A DNA stretch of 64,000 bases, from positions 16,658,518 to 16,722,517 of the forward strand of contig JAKZAP010000022.1 of assembly GCA_023053575.1 (NCBI GenBank), given 5' to 3'. Under the pieces are notes generated by a model, which was given only the letters and a program-made list of their open reading frames with translations, was not told where the DNA came from and searched no databases. Positions 9,353 through 20,280 of this stretch are shown one piece after another. Numbering within the stretch: position 1 is the stretch's first letter; every line of letters begins with the position of its first letter. The stretch comes from Branchinecta lynchi. Taxonomy: Eukaryota > Arthropoda > Branchiopoda > Anostraca > Branchinectidae. Made by a program: the position numbers and the translations under genes.

Positions 9353-11752
9353 CAAGAGCTACGAGCTCATATGGCACTTGTACGAGTAGGCTGTACAAGA
9401 AAGTAGATGAGAACGTCACAAAATACACCCGCCATCCAAAAATGCGGTTCGGAAATAGAAATAGGATATTTAGTTTCACTCATTTCTGAGCAGTTCCGGC
9501 ATCGTCTCGATTCTCTGTAGCAAATGCACATGACTGTTCAAACTTGCATCCCAATAAATCCATTTGTTTGATCCCTAGACGTGCTACACGATTTCCGGTA
9601 CTCACTCTATCTCCGCCTACCGTGGCCGAATCTGGTTCGGAATAAAAAAAAAATCGACCCCCTAAAGCATCTTTTTTATACCATCTATCAAGTTTCACTC
9701 GAATCTGAGCATTTTTGAAAAGTTCCGGTACCCCCCCCCCCCCCCTCCCACCAACGTTGTCGGTGCCGGTTCCGGCCCAATCTCTTAATTCCCTGTTCCA
9801 GTCCATCAAGTTTTACTGAAATTGGAGCATAGCCTATCTGCAAGTTTCCAGTACCCCCCCCCCCCCCCACCTTGGCCGAATCCGGCCCGGACGCTAAATA
9901 ACAAATCTAGGCCGCATAAACTCGGCAATGTCGAATTTGCATCTCATTCGGTCCATCCGTTTGGTTTTTGTGCATGTCAAAAGTCCCCCCCCCCCCCAAT
10001 TCCCCTAATCGTGGTCGCATATGGTTCGAACGCATGTTTTACATGTCGGTGCCATCGATCCGTATCACCCATGAAGTTTCACTCGAATCAGACCACTCGT
10101 TCGCAATTTATAGAAGTCAATTTCCATATTTCTCTTCTCTTGCTCCCCAAAAATATATATGTTGTATATATTTAGGTATGTTGTGTCAGGTTCTTAAGTC
10201 AAGATAATTCGGGTCGCTAATATGCCTGCAAAGTTTCATTGTCGTTTTACATCTGGAACTATTCTAACTCACGACTCTCTGACTCACGACGTCAATCTGT
10301 TCAGATCCCTGACATACCTGCCAAGTTTCATCGCCCTAGGACATCAGCAAGTATGCCGAACTCGCGGGATCGCTAGAAACCCGGACCCCCACCCCGACTC
10401 CCCCACAGTGCCCTGATCCGGTCCGGTTATGTCAATGACGTGTCTAGGACTTGTGCTTGTTTTTCCCACCAAGTTTCATCCCGATCCCTCCACTCTAAGC
10501 GTTTCTCAAAATTTCCGGTTCCCTCCTCCAACTCCCCCCAGTGTCATCGGATCCGGCCCGGATTTAAAGTGAGATGTCTGAGACACGAGGTTATCCTAAA
10601 TATCAACTTTCATCAAGATCCGATCACCCGTTCGCAATCTAAAAATACCTCAAATTTTGGCTTCACCCTCCCTCCACTCCCCCCCCCCAGATGGTCGAAT
10701 CGGGGAATTGACGATTTCCTATTTAATCTGGTCGGGTCCCAGACATGCCTGTCAATTTCCATCGTCCCAGCACATCAGGAAGCACGGAACTCGCGGGATC
10801 ACTACAAATTCGAACTTCTCCCCCCCCCCCCAACTCTCCCAAAGTGAGCGGATCCGTTCCGGTTATAGCAGTCACTTATCTAGGAATTGTGCTTGTTTTT
10901 CCCACCAAGTTTCATCCCGATCCCTCCACTCTAAGCGTTTCTCAGAATTTCCGGTTCCCTCCTCCAACTCCCCCCAGTATCATCGGATCCGGCCCGGATT
11001 TAAAGTTAGATGTCTGAGACACGAGCTCATCCTAAATATCAACTTTCATCAAGATCCGATCACCCGTTCGCAAGCTAAAAATACCTCAAATTTTGGCTTC
11101 ACCCTCCCTCCACTCCCCCCCCCCAGATGGTCGAATCGGGAATTGACGATTTCCTATTTAATCTGGTCGGGTCCCAGACATGCCTGTCAATTTCCATCGT
11201 CCCAGCACATCAGGAAGCACGGAACTCGCGGGATCACTACAAATTCGGACTTCTCACCCCCCCCCCCAACTCCCCCAAAGTGAGCGGATCCGTTCCGCTT
11301 ATATCAGTCATGTATCTAGGACTTTTGCTTGTACTTTCCACCAAGTTTCATCCGGATCCCTCCACTCTAAGTGTTTTCCAAGATTTCCGGTTTCCCCCTC
11401 CAACTCCCCCCAATGTCACCGGATCCGGTCTGGATTTAAAATGGAGGGTCTGAGACACGAAGTCCTTCCATATATCAAGTTTCATTAAGATCCGATCACC
11501 CGTTCGTAAGCTAAAAATATCTCATTTTTCCTATTTTTTCCGGATTCCCCCTCCCTCCACTCCCCTCCAGATGGTCGGATCGGGAAGCGACCATTTCTAA
11601 TTTAATCTGGTCCAGTTCCTGATATGCCTGCCAAGTTTCATCGTCCTAGCTTATCTGGAAGTGCCCGAACTAGCAAAACCGGGACCGACAGACCGACTGA
11701 CGGACAGAAATTACAATCGCTATATGGCACTTGAGTAAGCTCAAGTGCCATA
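9353..11752 (+). mobile_element. TGC element (C-rich internal repeats, 3' hairpin), copy 1
   Basis: It starts CAAGAGCTACGAGCTCAT, a short palindrome, then ATGGCACTTGTACGAGTAGG. It ends in a perfect 13-bp hairpin: TATGGCACTTGAG at 11723-11735, loop TAAG, CTCAAGTGCCATA at 11740-11752. The interior repeats a 436-bp unit (starts near 10425, 10861 and 11297), each with poly-C tracts and CCAAGTTTCATC phrases. Near the 3' end is a GACCGACTGACGGACAG stretch. Apparent long open frames here are by-products of the low-stop C-rich repeats. A Helitron/Helentron-like non-autonomous element is inferred from the terminal hairpin and lack of a target duplication. Confidence 0.75.
10425..11452 (+). repeat. 436-bp tandem repeat array inside a TGC element
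   Basis: Landmarks GGTTATGTCAATGACG at 10425, GGTTATAGCAGTCACT at 10861 and the matching phrase near 11297 are 436 bp apart. The first two units are nearly identical; the third is more diverged and partial. Poly-C tracts sit at equivalent places in each unit. Confidence 0.8.
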
Positions 11753-12056
11753 AAAACACTTGCACACTTTTACACTGACTCACACTGAGAACGTGCGACC
11801 AAAAAGATCGCTACAACAACCGTGAAGAATCAGTCAATTCCTTTGGTCGTTATCGTCCTAACAGACGGACGGACAAACTTCCACCAGAGGTGTCAAGTGT
11901 GACACTTTTGTTGCTTTCTGACATCTTTGGCCTCTTGAATGACACCATGACATTTTTTCTCTGAAGATGACACCTTTTCATACAAATGACACGTTTCTGG
12001 TCAGAAAAAGCACCTTTTCATTGACTCTACAAAAGTTACCGATTACCGCCGCAACA
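11753..12056. other. Unassigned DNA with repeated TGACACTTTT motif
   Basis: Variants of TGACAC followed by TTTT or C occur several times between 11895 and 12020, and again near 13130-13175. A small palindrome TGTCAAGTGTGACA lies at 11899. No gene is seen. Confidence 0.5.
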
Positions 12057-12103
12057 AACGTATAATTTAAACATTTCTTCAGTCCAAGCTGACTGCGAAT
12101 CAG

Positions 12104-12379
12104 AGCCTCGTTTTTGTTGCATGCTGCAGGTCCACTTCTCGGCCGATTCCGGACTGATTCTTTCTACATCCGTTTTTGCACTGCAGCGCTTCCGAGGAAG
12201 ACGGCAGCGCTTCTCGAGAATCACGGACTTGCTCCCCGACCAAGTCCGTGCTTCCCTGCAAGATGCTGCAGCGCTGCCGCTTCAACCAAGAGACAGTGAA
12301 TTCAAAAACGCATATTATACAAAAGCAAAGAAGTGCTGCAGCAGCGATGCGGCAGCGCTATTGCAACAAAAACGAAGCT
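12104..12379. mobile_element. AGF foldback nested in an HHE
   Basis: AGCCTCGTTTTTGTTGCA and its inverted end TGCAACAAAAACGAAGCT bound 276 bp. The flanks are CAG and CAT; other HHE copies read GAATCATGTTTG here, so the original duplication was probably CAT. The interior repeats GCAGCGCT/AGCGCTGC, TGCTGCAG and an inner inverted CACGGACTTG...CAAGTCCGTG. It is the uninterrupted relative of 7330-8563, in opposite orientation. Confidence 0.8.
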
Positions 12380-12539
12380 CATATTTGATAGTACAAAACG
12401 GATATGTCAGCTGAATTCTATTAGAGCTATATGATATGATACGTATTACCTTAAAAGCCCAAGGGCCATGGCAATACAAACAAAAGGACACACAGTAACG
12501 AAACTTATTCTAACTACCACTAAAACTACAAAAAATGAT

Positions 12540-12767
12540 CTCTATGAATCATTGACAGCTTGAGGAATCTACCCACTTTCTTTATAGTAGCATAATACTC
12601 ACTCTTAAACATTTGCTCCATGCATTCCTGATCGCGCTCATTTTCTCCAAAATATTTCACTTCTCAAATCGTTCAATTCCCTACATTCACACATAAGATG
12701 TCGGACACACTCATTCATATCTCCACACATCGGGCAGAAGTACGGACCAATCGGCACTTCGGGCTTC
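12540..12767 (-). pseudogene. LINE ORF2 C-terminal zinc-ribbon fragment
   Basis: The minus strand reads EVPIGPYF, CPMCGDMNECVRHLMCEC, RELNDLRSEIFW; then after a frameshift ERDQECMEQMFKSEYYAT and IKKVGRFLKLSMIHRD. The C-x2-C...H-x4-C-x-C pattern and the following helix match the C-terminal domain of jockey/CR1-type ORF2 proteins and the remnants at 8.1 and 63.1 kb. It lies between the two arms of the HHE at 12069. Confidence 0.75.
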
Positions 12768-12855
12768 TCTAGGCTCAAAACCCCTCAAGTTGGAAAAAAG
12801 TTTGATATTCAAGTTTGTTTCTCCACAAGTTCATTTTTCAAACTTGAGCGGTTTT

Positions 12856-12899
12856 GAGCCTGAAGAGGACCCTTGCCAAGAAGGGCCTAAATATAGCTC
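12856..12899 (+). ncRNA. Hammerhead ribozyme motif, GAGC subtype, one core change
   Basis: GAGC, CUGAAGA, stem II with 5-bp CCCUU/AAGGG and GG/CC, then UAAA in place of GAAA, UAUA and GCUC. Stem I is GAGC:GCUC. The G12 to U change should abolish cleavage. Confidence 0.7.
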
Positions 12900-12956
12900 T
12901 AATAAAATGCAGCTGACGTATCCATTTTGGCACTATCAAATATGAACATATACTTT

Positions 12957-13570
12957 ACCTTCACAAGACCAGTTTGAAGCCTTATAAAGCTCATTTCCGA
13001 TTCAACTTTGTTACAGAACTGTGATCTAACAGTTAAGAAATGTTTTGAAAACATTCTTAGAAATTCAGACTAATTACCAATTACTCGCATTTTGAGCATT
13101 GCGCAGCGGAATGCGCAAAAAATGTCGAGGTGTAAAAGAGCACCTTTTTGTCGGGAATTTTGACACTTTTATGAGTCGAGCTCTTGGCAACTCGGACTAA
13201 GTCACAGGTATCCCCTCACTGACTTTCGGGGATCAAGGTAAATAATAAAAAGTGCCTCATTTATTTTTGTGCTAGGGCCAAAGTTAAGACTTAACCGCAA
13301 CAGAAAAACGTGGTCTGAATGCTTAATTCATTAACAAAGCGAGTATTATTGTCCAATCGTGCATGTGCAAAGTGGCATGTAAACATGAAAATGATAGCGT
13401 AGAACGCATATGAGTGCTGGCCTTAAAAAGTGGAAAATTTTCTATTACAGTCACGTTTGGAAGCTATGAAGAAGGACAAAGACCGCCAATCACGCAGAAG
13501 CCTGACAATATAAAACGAACGACTTATCCACTTACGCTATGATAGGACGCGACTGAATCTACTCAGCAAC
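12957..13570. other. Unassigned intergenic DNA
   Basis: A short palindrome TTGCGCA/TGCGCAA lies near 13100-13120. No gene is supported. Confidence 0.5.
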
Positions 13571-14558
13571 ACAACCAAAGGTCTCGATGGGATCCCAGAA
13601 ATTTAATATTTGATCCAGACAATTGCGTCTTGTAGATATCCGGTCTTCGCCCGACTCCTTGAACATTTTTACTTTTAAAATTTAGAAACCGATTAATGCC
13701 AATGGCAAGTTATCTGAGAAGCTAAGTTCAGGTATGGATTCACTATGTGTTGACCCCCTATGCGTCATATTATCTACTTTTATCGATCGAAACTGTCTGC
13801 CTTACTTCTGCCAAATATCCGGTTTCCGCCAGATTCCGGTTGAACTAGTTTCGGCAAGAAAAAAGGTTAAAACGAATTCAGCCTATCTCCTTAGCCCTAT
13901 ATCGAACTCTAATCAACTTCAGATAGACTTGAACTTAAAAAAAAAAAAAAAATCCGGTTTCGGTCGGATTCCGGCAGAACTATATGTCCGGGTAGAAACT
14001 TATAATTCTGGGCGAACTGCTTGCCAGACAAAAAAAAAATGAAGAACAAAAACGAATTAAGCATATCTCCTTACCCCTATATCGAACCCTTTCCTCGCAC
14101 CGTCAAACATAATTCAAATTCAACTTATAAAACAAATTTTCCGGTTTCAGCTGGATTCCGGGCGAACTAGAATTCCGGGTACAAACTAATTGTCATATAT
14201 GGATTCAACATGTCTTCTTACCTCTGAGCTGAACATCTAATCAACTTCAAATTAAACTTTTACTCTTAACAAACTTCCCGGTTTTGGCCGGATTCTGGGC
14301 GCACTACTTTTCTGGCGAGAAAATGGTTTTCATAATCGTTTTCAGCATGTTTTCTTACCCTTTAATCGACTATCGCATTAGCTGTTTAAAAATATTGTGT
14401 TTGCCCTTTAATTTGAAGCCCCTCCTCTACCCCTAAATGTAGGGCTACAGAGCCCATCTATGAACTCGACCTTTCTCTCGACCCAAGGAATCCTCACACC
14501 AAGTTCCATCAAAATATCTCGTTCAACTTCGTGAGTTATCGTGCTGACAGACGGACGA
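13571..14558 (-). mobile_element. GWC element, 5'-truncated
   Basis: The minus-strand 3' end is ACCAAAGGTCTCGATGGGATCCC as seen on the plus strand, followed by internal units with CGGATTCCGG and ATCTAATCAACTTC. It runs out after ACAGACGGACGAACT, without the terminal GGGATCCC of the 5' end. Confidence 0.75.
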
Positions 14559-14869
14559 ACTAACTTGAAATACTCGGCATAGAGTTCCAGTGAAGCCAAT
14601 CAGACCGACCGGTAAGCCCTCTACCTCGTTTACCATGAAAGAGTGTTAATCAGCGACTTTGAAGCTCAAGGACAAAAAGATGATACACTGTGTGCTTTAA
14701 GGCAGAGGGATTCGTGAAGAATAGTTGGTCAAAAAGTTGTCTGGTTCCAGCTGTTTAATTTAATATAATATTTATATTTAAAGTTTTTTATTAATGTTTC
14801 TTACTTGTTCAAGTGATCGTTTCCACTTCAGCGGAAGTGTATTAATTAGAATGTTTTTTGTTTCTGTGA
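14559..14869. other. Unassigned intergenic DNA
   Basis: Nothing recognised. Confidence 0.5.
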
Positions 14870-15010
14870 AGGTGCAAAGCGGATAAGTCAGCTACATTTT
14901 GAAAGTGGCAAAAGGGAGAAGTCAGCTAAATTTTATTAGAGCTATATCTCGGCCCTTCTTGGCAAGGGTCCTCTTCAAACTCAAGCTGCTTAAGCTGGAA
15001 AGTCAACTTG
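14870..15010 (-). mobile_element. HHE fragment
   Basis: GGATAAGTCAGCT, ATTTTATTAGAGCTATAT, CGGCCCTTCTTGGCAAGG and CTCAAGCTGC match the left arm of HHE copies. The second arm and the AGCCCAAGC terminus are missing. Confidence 0.7.
14939..14982 (-). ncRNA. Decayed hammerhead ribozyme motif
   Basis: Minus strand: UUGAAGA replaces CUGAAGA and GAGA replaces GAAA; UAUA and GCUC are kept. Inactive by prediction. Confidence 0.55.
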
Positions 15011-15368
15011 TGGAAAAACAATTAAAGATTCTTCCATTGCATATTTATTTATTTTTGACCCGCTTTTTGTGTAACAGCGGAGTATGAGTAAAATACACAA
15101 AGTAAAATGCACATTATTAAAAACTAAACAAAAAATGTTCATAAACATGGCTATCTGCATTATTTAAATTATGGATCATTGTATCTTGTTTTATGAACTT
15201 CTTCTCTGAAAGATGGTTGGAGTTAGTTTTTGTTGAGAAGCAGAATATCAATAGATTAGTCAATCAATCAAATTGTTTTAAGAAAAATACGGTCGGAAAT
15301 TAGAGAGTAGGCGCACAGTAATATCGCATGATATTTCTAACACGGTACGGAACCCCACGACGAGAAAA
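15011..15368. other. Unassigned intergenic DNA
   Basis: AT-rich; no gene or recognised repeat. Confidence 0.5.
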
Positions 15369-16651
15369 ACAAGACCAAAGGTTTCGATGGGATCCCAAAA
15401 ATTCAATATCTGATCCAGACAACTGGGTCTTGTCTTAGCCAGATCCAGTCTTCGCCAGACTCCTTGAACATTTTTACAACTAAAATTCAGAAACAGATTA
15501 AGGCCAAATAGCTAATCACCTGAGAAAACCAAGTTCAGATTTGGATTCAGCCTGTTGTTTTTACCCCTATAAGTCATATCTGTTTTGACGAAAACTTCCT
15601 GCCACTTCTGCCAATTTCCCGGTTCCGGCCGAACTCCAGAACTACTTGTCCGGCGAAAAAAGAAAGCTCAAAGACGAAATCAGGGTATCTTCTTTCCCCA
15701 GGAAAGAACATCTAATCAACTTCAAATAGAAATTTAGCTTATAACAAATTTTCCGATTCCAGTCGGATTCCGGTCGAACTATATGTCCAGGTAAAATATG
15801 ATTGTCATACAGGGACTCAGCATCTCTTCTTACCCTAAATCGCTTATCTAATCAACTAGAAATAAAACTTTGACTTCCAACAGATTTCCGGTTTTGGCCG
15901 GATTCCGGACGAACTACATGTCCGGGTAGAAAATTGTTTTCACATAAGTGTTCAGCATGTCTTCTTGCCCTAAATCGAACATCTAATCAACTCCAAATAA
16001 AACTTTTAATTTTGACAAACTTTCCGGCTTGGGCCGGATTCCGGTCGAAATACTTGTCCGTCGAGAAAATAGTTTTCACCATCGTCTTCAGCATGTCTTC
16101 CTACCTCTAAATCGAACATCTAATCAACTTCAAATAAAACTTTTACTTTCAACAAACTTTCCGGTTTGGGCCGGATTCCGGGCGAAATACTTGTCCGTCG
16201 AGAAAATAGTTTTCACCATCGTCTTCAGCATGTTTTCCGACCCCTAAATCGAACATCTAATCAATTTCAAATAAAACTTTTACTTTCAACAAACTTTCCG
16301 GTTTGGGCCGGATTCCGTGCGAAATACTTGTCCGATGACAAAATAGTTTTCACCATCGTGTTCAGCATGTCTTCTTACCCCATTATTGACTATCACATTA
16401 GCTGTTTCAAAATATTTTGTTTGTCCCTTAATTTGAATCCCCTCCCCCACCCCTAAATGTAGAGCTACAAAGCCCATCTACGAACTTGACTGGTCCGACT
16501 ACCCAACGAGCCCTCACACCAAGTTTCATCAAAATATCTCGTTCCCTTCGAGAGTTATCGTGCTTACAGACGGACGGACAGACGGACGGACGGACAGACG
16601 GACAACTTTTGCGATGTCATAGGTATCCCTCCACTTACGCTTTGGGATCCC
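15369..16651 (-). mobile_element. GWC element, long copy
   Basis: On the plus strand it opens AACAAGACCAAAGG with TTTCGATGGGATCCC and closes with TTTGGGATCCC, both ends abutting A/T runs. About six internal units of about 125-135 bp are present; the last three are nearly identical (for example around 16040, 16177 and 16314). The flank next to the far end carries ACAGACGGACGGACAGACGG repeats. Confidence 0.85.
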
Positions 16652-16994
16652 AAAAAAATGGACTTATGGGTTATATTCTCCGGTTTTGAAATCCGGAACA
16701 AGCCGGAAGAGTTAAAGAAGATGCACTTACTCTATTATCTTAAGACCCCTCTGGAGGTAAGGGTCCGCCAGAGCAGAAAGGCACTTAGGGTCTTCGGGCT
16801 TAATTTTGATTCTCCTCACCGTGTCATTACACGAGGGCAATTCCAGAAGTCGTATTGAGTGAGGTCGTTGAAGAAAGCTGGGAAATTTGGCGACGGGTTG
16901 AATCTGTCGCTTGTAACATGCTCCGCTGGAAAAGAAAAAAGTCTTTGATTATGGGAATTCTTCTCTTTCTGCAAAGCTCTCTGATCGCCAAGAA
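16652..16994. other. Unassigned intergenic DNA
   Basis: Nothing recognised. Confidence 0.5.
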
Positions 16995-16997
16995 AAT

Positions 16998-17392
16998 AGT
17001 TGCGTTTTTGATCCGAATTCTCCGTTCCGAATTCTCGCTTCTGAATTCTCGATTCTCGTACAAATTACCATTTTTGCTCCTCTGACTTCTCCATTCTCGC
17101 TTTTGACAAAAACACCAATTTGGCAGCTCGTCCGCAACCCGGTATACGTATTTATGCATATTGAACATCCACCCTCTGTTGACCAATCAGGGAGGAGAAC
17201 GAAGAGAAGAGAATAGAGAATTCGCCACCGGAGAAACTTCTCGATTTTGCAGAATCGCGACTCACGAGGCCCCGTTCTCGATTCTGACAAAAAAGCAAGA
17301 AGGAGAATTCACTTCATCTGATTAGTACAAAAACGCGAAATAGGAGAATCCGGAGGAAAACCGCGAGGAGAATTCGGATCAAAAACGCAACT
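16998..17392. mobile_element. AGF foldback (GAATTCTC type)
   Basis: It starts AGTTGCGTTTTTGATCCG and ends CGGATCAAAAACGCAACT, with AAT on both sides (16995-16997 and 17393-17395). The left arm repeats GAATTCTCG-like words and the right arm the inverse CGAGAATTC/GGAGAATTC words, giving many alternative fold-back pairings. Confidence 0.85.
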
Positions 17393-17576
17393 AATGTCCA
17401 AAAGAGAGCAATGAGAATCGTTCCGGGAGAATACAACATTACACATCGCTGGTGGACAGGCAGAAAGCCGTTTTCTCGTTTTTTCTAGAAAATGAGTTAT
17501 GGTGGAATCATTGAGAGGCCAAGGCGCGCATTTTGGTCTGGTCAGTGTATGTCTGGCATGCATCGAGACCGAGATA

Positions 17577-17715
17577 CTGTTATCTCGGATACAGTTATCC
17601 CGAATTAGAATTATCTCTAATTCGGACTAATCGTACCTCAGTAGAGGTAAGATTAATCCCAGTAGCAAATACTGCAGTTGACTTTAATCCTTACTCGGAG
17701 AAACTTCTTACAATG
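17577..17715. mobile_element. TA-flanked MITE, CACTGTAA family, partial
   Basis: Shares TCTCTAATTCGGACTAATC, AAGATTAATCCCAGTAGCAA, ATACTGCAGTTGACTTTAAT and ending TTCTTACAATG plus TA with the copy at 35839. The left end is rearranged. Confidence 0.65.
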
Positions 17716-17992
17716 TAGGCGTTAATCGTCACCAACTAGAAAACTGCCTAGATTTTGAATTTACTTTGTATACGTCTTCAGGCACTTACTGTGTCGTCTC
17801 GTGCATTGCGCGTGGCATAGAATTAATGATTATTATGAAGCCCTCCCAAATTTTCCGTGCATGACTTGAAGGCATGCGGTAGGCTATTGCATTTTTACAG
17901 GTATCGAAATAGTTGTACAGACCCTCAAAGCCTTAGGTGAAATGACAGTGATCCTGCAGTGTGTGCGTGAAGTCGCAGGGAACACTAACAAC

Positions 17993-18197
17993 TATTCCTT
18001 GAGCCCAAGCTGACTTTGAAACATAAATTCTAATAATGCATAAAAGGGATATGCCAGCTACAGGTCACCATGCAGGTTTGTTTCCTTCACCGACCCTGAA
18101 GATTTACAGCCTGACGAGGACTCTTGCCAAGAAGGGCCGAAATGTCGCTGCTGAAGCATCGTAGCTGACATATTCGTTTTATGCATAATTTGAATAT
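17993..18197 (+). mobile_element. HHE copy
   Basis: The 12-bp flanks AACACTAACAAC (17981-17992) and AACAGTGACAAC (18198-18209) differ at two positions. It begins TATTCCTTGAGCCCAAGCTG. The outer arms are TAATGCATAAAAGGGATATG and its complement CATATTCGTTTTATGCATAA; this pair differs in sequence from the arms of other copies yet remains complementary. A single complete hammerhead core lies before the right arm. Confidence 0.85.
18107..18150 (+). ncRNA. Hammerhead ribozyme, minimal type I, CAGC subtype
   Basis: CAGC (18107-18110), CUGACGA (18111-18117), stem II (18118-18138, GG/CC plus CUCUU/AAGGG with one A bulge and a GU pair), GAAA (18139-18142), UGUC (18143-18146), GCUG (18147-18150). Stem I is CAGC:GCUG; stem III is only A-U and U-G, as in the minimal hammerheads known from Penelope-like retroelements. 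Expected cleavage is after C18146. All invariant core bases are present. Activity is inferred, not shown. Confidence 0.8.
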
Positions 18198-18209
18198 AAC
18201 AGTGACAAC

Positions 18210-20069
18210 TTCAAATTGTATGGGAAATAAGGCGAAGAGGAAATTCACAAACTGCGAGCGAGCAGCAGCCTGTTAACCCTAATTCAATTCAATCTGTGTT
18301 TTATAAGATAATAGCACTGTTTTTGTGTTTTTTCGTAGAATAATGATTCATGCATGCTTTCCAAAAAGAATTACTTTTTGGAAACAAAACCAATCAGAAT
18401 GCGATGGCAAGTGACGAGTGGTATTTCATCAAGTGTGTATGTATAGACTGGTGGTTCGCCATCAATTGTAATTTGGCAGATTGAGACAATGGTACATTTG
18501 TTGTCTGAGGTTTTGGCCCGAGTTTTTTGCCTACCTCGCAACTTAATGACAGAAAACTGGCAAACACAATAACAGAAAGCGGATAAAAAAAATAAATGTC
18601 GACGAATGGACGAGTTGTAGCCCCAAAAGTAATAATTAAGAAAGAAACTGGAAAAGACCCGACGCGCGCAAAAAAAAATAACGACAAAAAGTGAGGTCTG
18701 CTCAGTTAGCTATTTTGGCATAATTATTTAAATACAAAACACAAATAACAAAAAGATATAATGGCTGGCTGGCGGAACGGAATAACACTGCAGCATCTTA
18801 ACCATTCACATGGTTCTACGTCAATCAAGTAGTCACGCAACATTTGACTCCAATTACGACGTACCGGTTACACATGTGAACTGATTACCATCTTTACAGC
18901 CATCAACTTTCCCATGTGTTGTGTTCTTTGAAGCCGCCAGGGCCGATTAACTGATACATTTTTACTTTCAAGAGTTTTCTTGAAAGTAGCAGCAAAGCAG
19001 CAAATTTCCTACGTCTCCAAAGGGTACCGTCACATAAAATAATCAAGGACCCTTTTTTACAATTGTTTTTTTAGTGGACTGTTCCTTGGAACAATCCACT
19101 ATTGCGAGCGCTGTAGCAGCTTTCAGCTTTCGGTTTTTTTCTTTAATTTTTGTACCATTAACCGCGTTCTTTGCCGCCGATTTTGGACCCAGAACGTTAT
19201 TCCTCTATCACGTTTTACTGGTGACTGGTCCCTAGTGTTATAAACCGTTTTCGGACTCACCAGTGTCTGGTTTCACCTCACCATTGCGGACTCGCCAGAA
19301 CCTGACCAGAAGGCAGTTTCTAATGAGAAGTCATTCCCAGTTACTTCCAAGAAAGCCCACTACTGTGTACTGTGGGTAACCCAAAAAGATTTATCTGTTG
19401 GCATCGTTTACCACTTTAAATGATAAATATTTCAAGCATAGAGGTATAACAACTAGGTAAACATAGAGGTAAGACACATCCGAAAGAAAAAGTTCATTCG
19501 CTAAAAATCGATCAAATGAATAGCAGAGCAACGAAATAACGCATTTCCATCGGGTCTTCAAGCCTATTTAAATGAACGAGTTCTCGAACGAGTTACTGGC
19601 AACTAGACTGTCGTATTCCTAAATTATTATAGTTTAACCGAAATTAAACTATAATAAGTTAGCACCATTGCACATGATTAGCAGTTAGCTTCAGCTTAAG
19701 AAATGCCACAACTTCTTTAACTACACACCTTTCTTGGTAGGATACACACCCCTCCATTACCCCGTGGATGACTGACCATGTGAACTTCAACCTTCAACAT
19801 TACTGACAGCCACTTTCTTAACAAAAGGCTTTCCTGTCATAAAATAGAGGATAAACCAATTTTCTTACAACAGGAAAAGCACACTTGAGACCCAACCACT
19901 GGAACCGTGGAAACATTAAAGCTTATCCAGACAAAGCGTTATATCTCAGGTTATTATTCTGCTCCTTCGTTATCAATCCGTCAGAGAGGATATGCAGCGG
20001 TGCCAGTAAATGTGCACCAAGTTTCGCAATGGGCACTTGAAAACAAAACTAATGGCTGTGATAAATTCC
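18210..20069. other. Unassigned DNA with one tight hairpin
   Basis: No supported gene. At 19072-19101, TAGTGGACTGTTCC and GGAACAATCCACTA pair at 13 of 14 positions around a 2-nt loop. Minus-strand frames near 18394-18687 have no recognisable family features. Confidence 0.5.
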
Positions 20070-20280
20070 TTAAAGGACATTTCTTACCTATAATACTAAT
20101 GCAACGTACTTCCATAATCCCTCCATATATTACAAAAGCCGGAGACCCCATTATCGTACGGTGCATTCTAACCCCTCTAACAAAACTACGCTTATTTTCT
20201 CTCTTTCCGTCTCTTGCTATCCTCGATGTGTATCACGCTGTCGACGATTGTCTGCGAGAATTTTTTCCGTAGAAAAAGAG

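Larger units (their letters stand above)
12069..12944 (+). mobile_element. HHE copy with two nested insertions
   Basis: Flanked by AACGTATAATTT (12057-12068) and AACATATACTTT (12945-12956), a 12-bp duplication with two mismatches. The left end has TTCTTCAGTCCAAGCTGACT. The inverted arms are TTTGATAGTACAAAACGGAT near 12387 and its partner ending CACTATCAAA near 12940. Between the arms are an AGF foldback (12104-12379) and LINE debris (12433-12767), followed by the hammerhead-bearing right arm. Confidence 0.8.

Noticed and set aside
10440..11490. Plus-strand frames up to 208 codons
   Set aside because: They lie in the C-rich 436-bp tandem units; poor in stop codons by composition and duplicated with the repeat, no domain.
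19907..20272. 121-codon plus frame
   Set aside because: It crosses the boundary of a TTAA MITE, and the part inside the MITE is stopped in the other copies.
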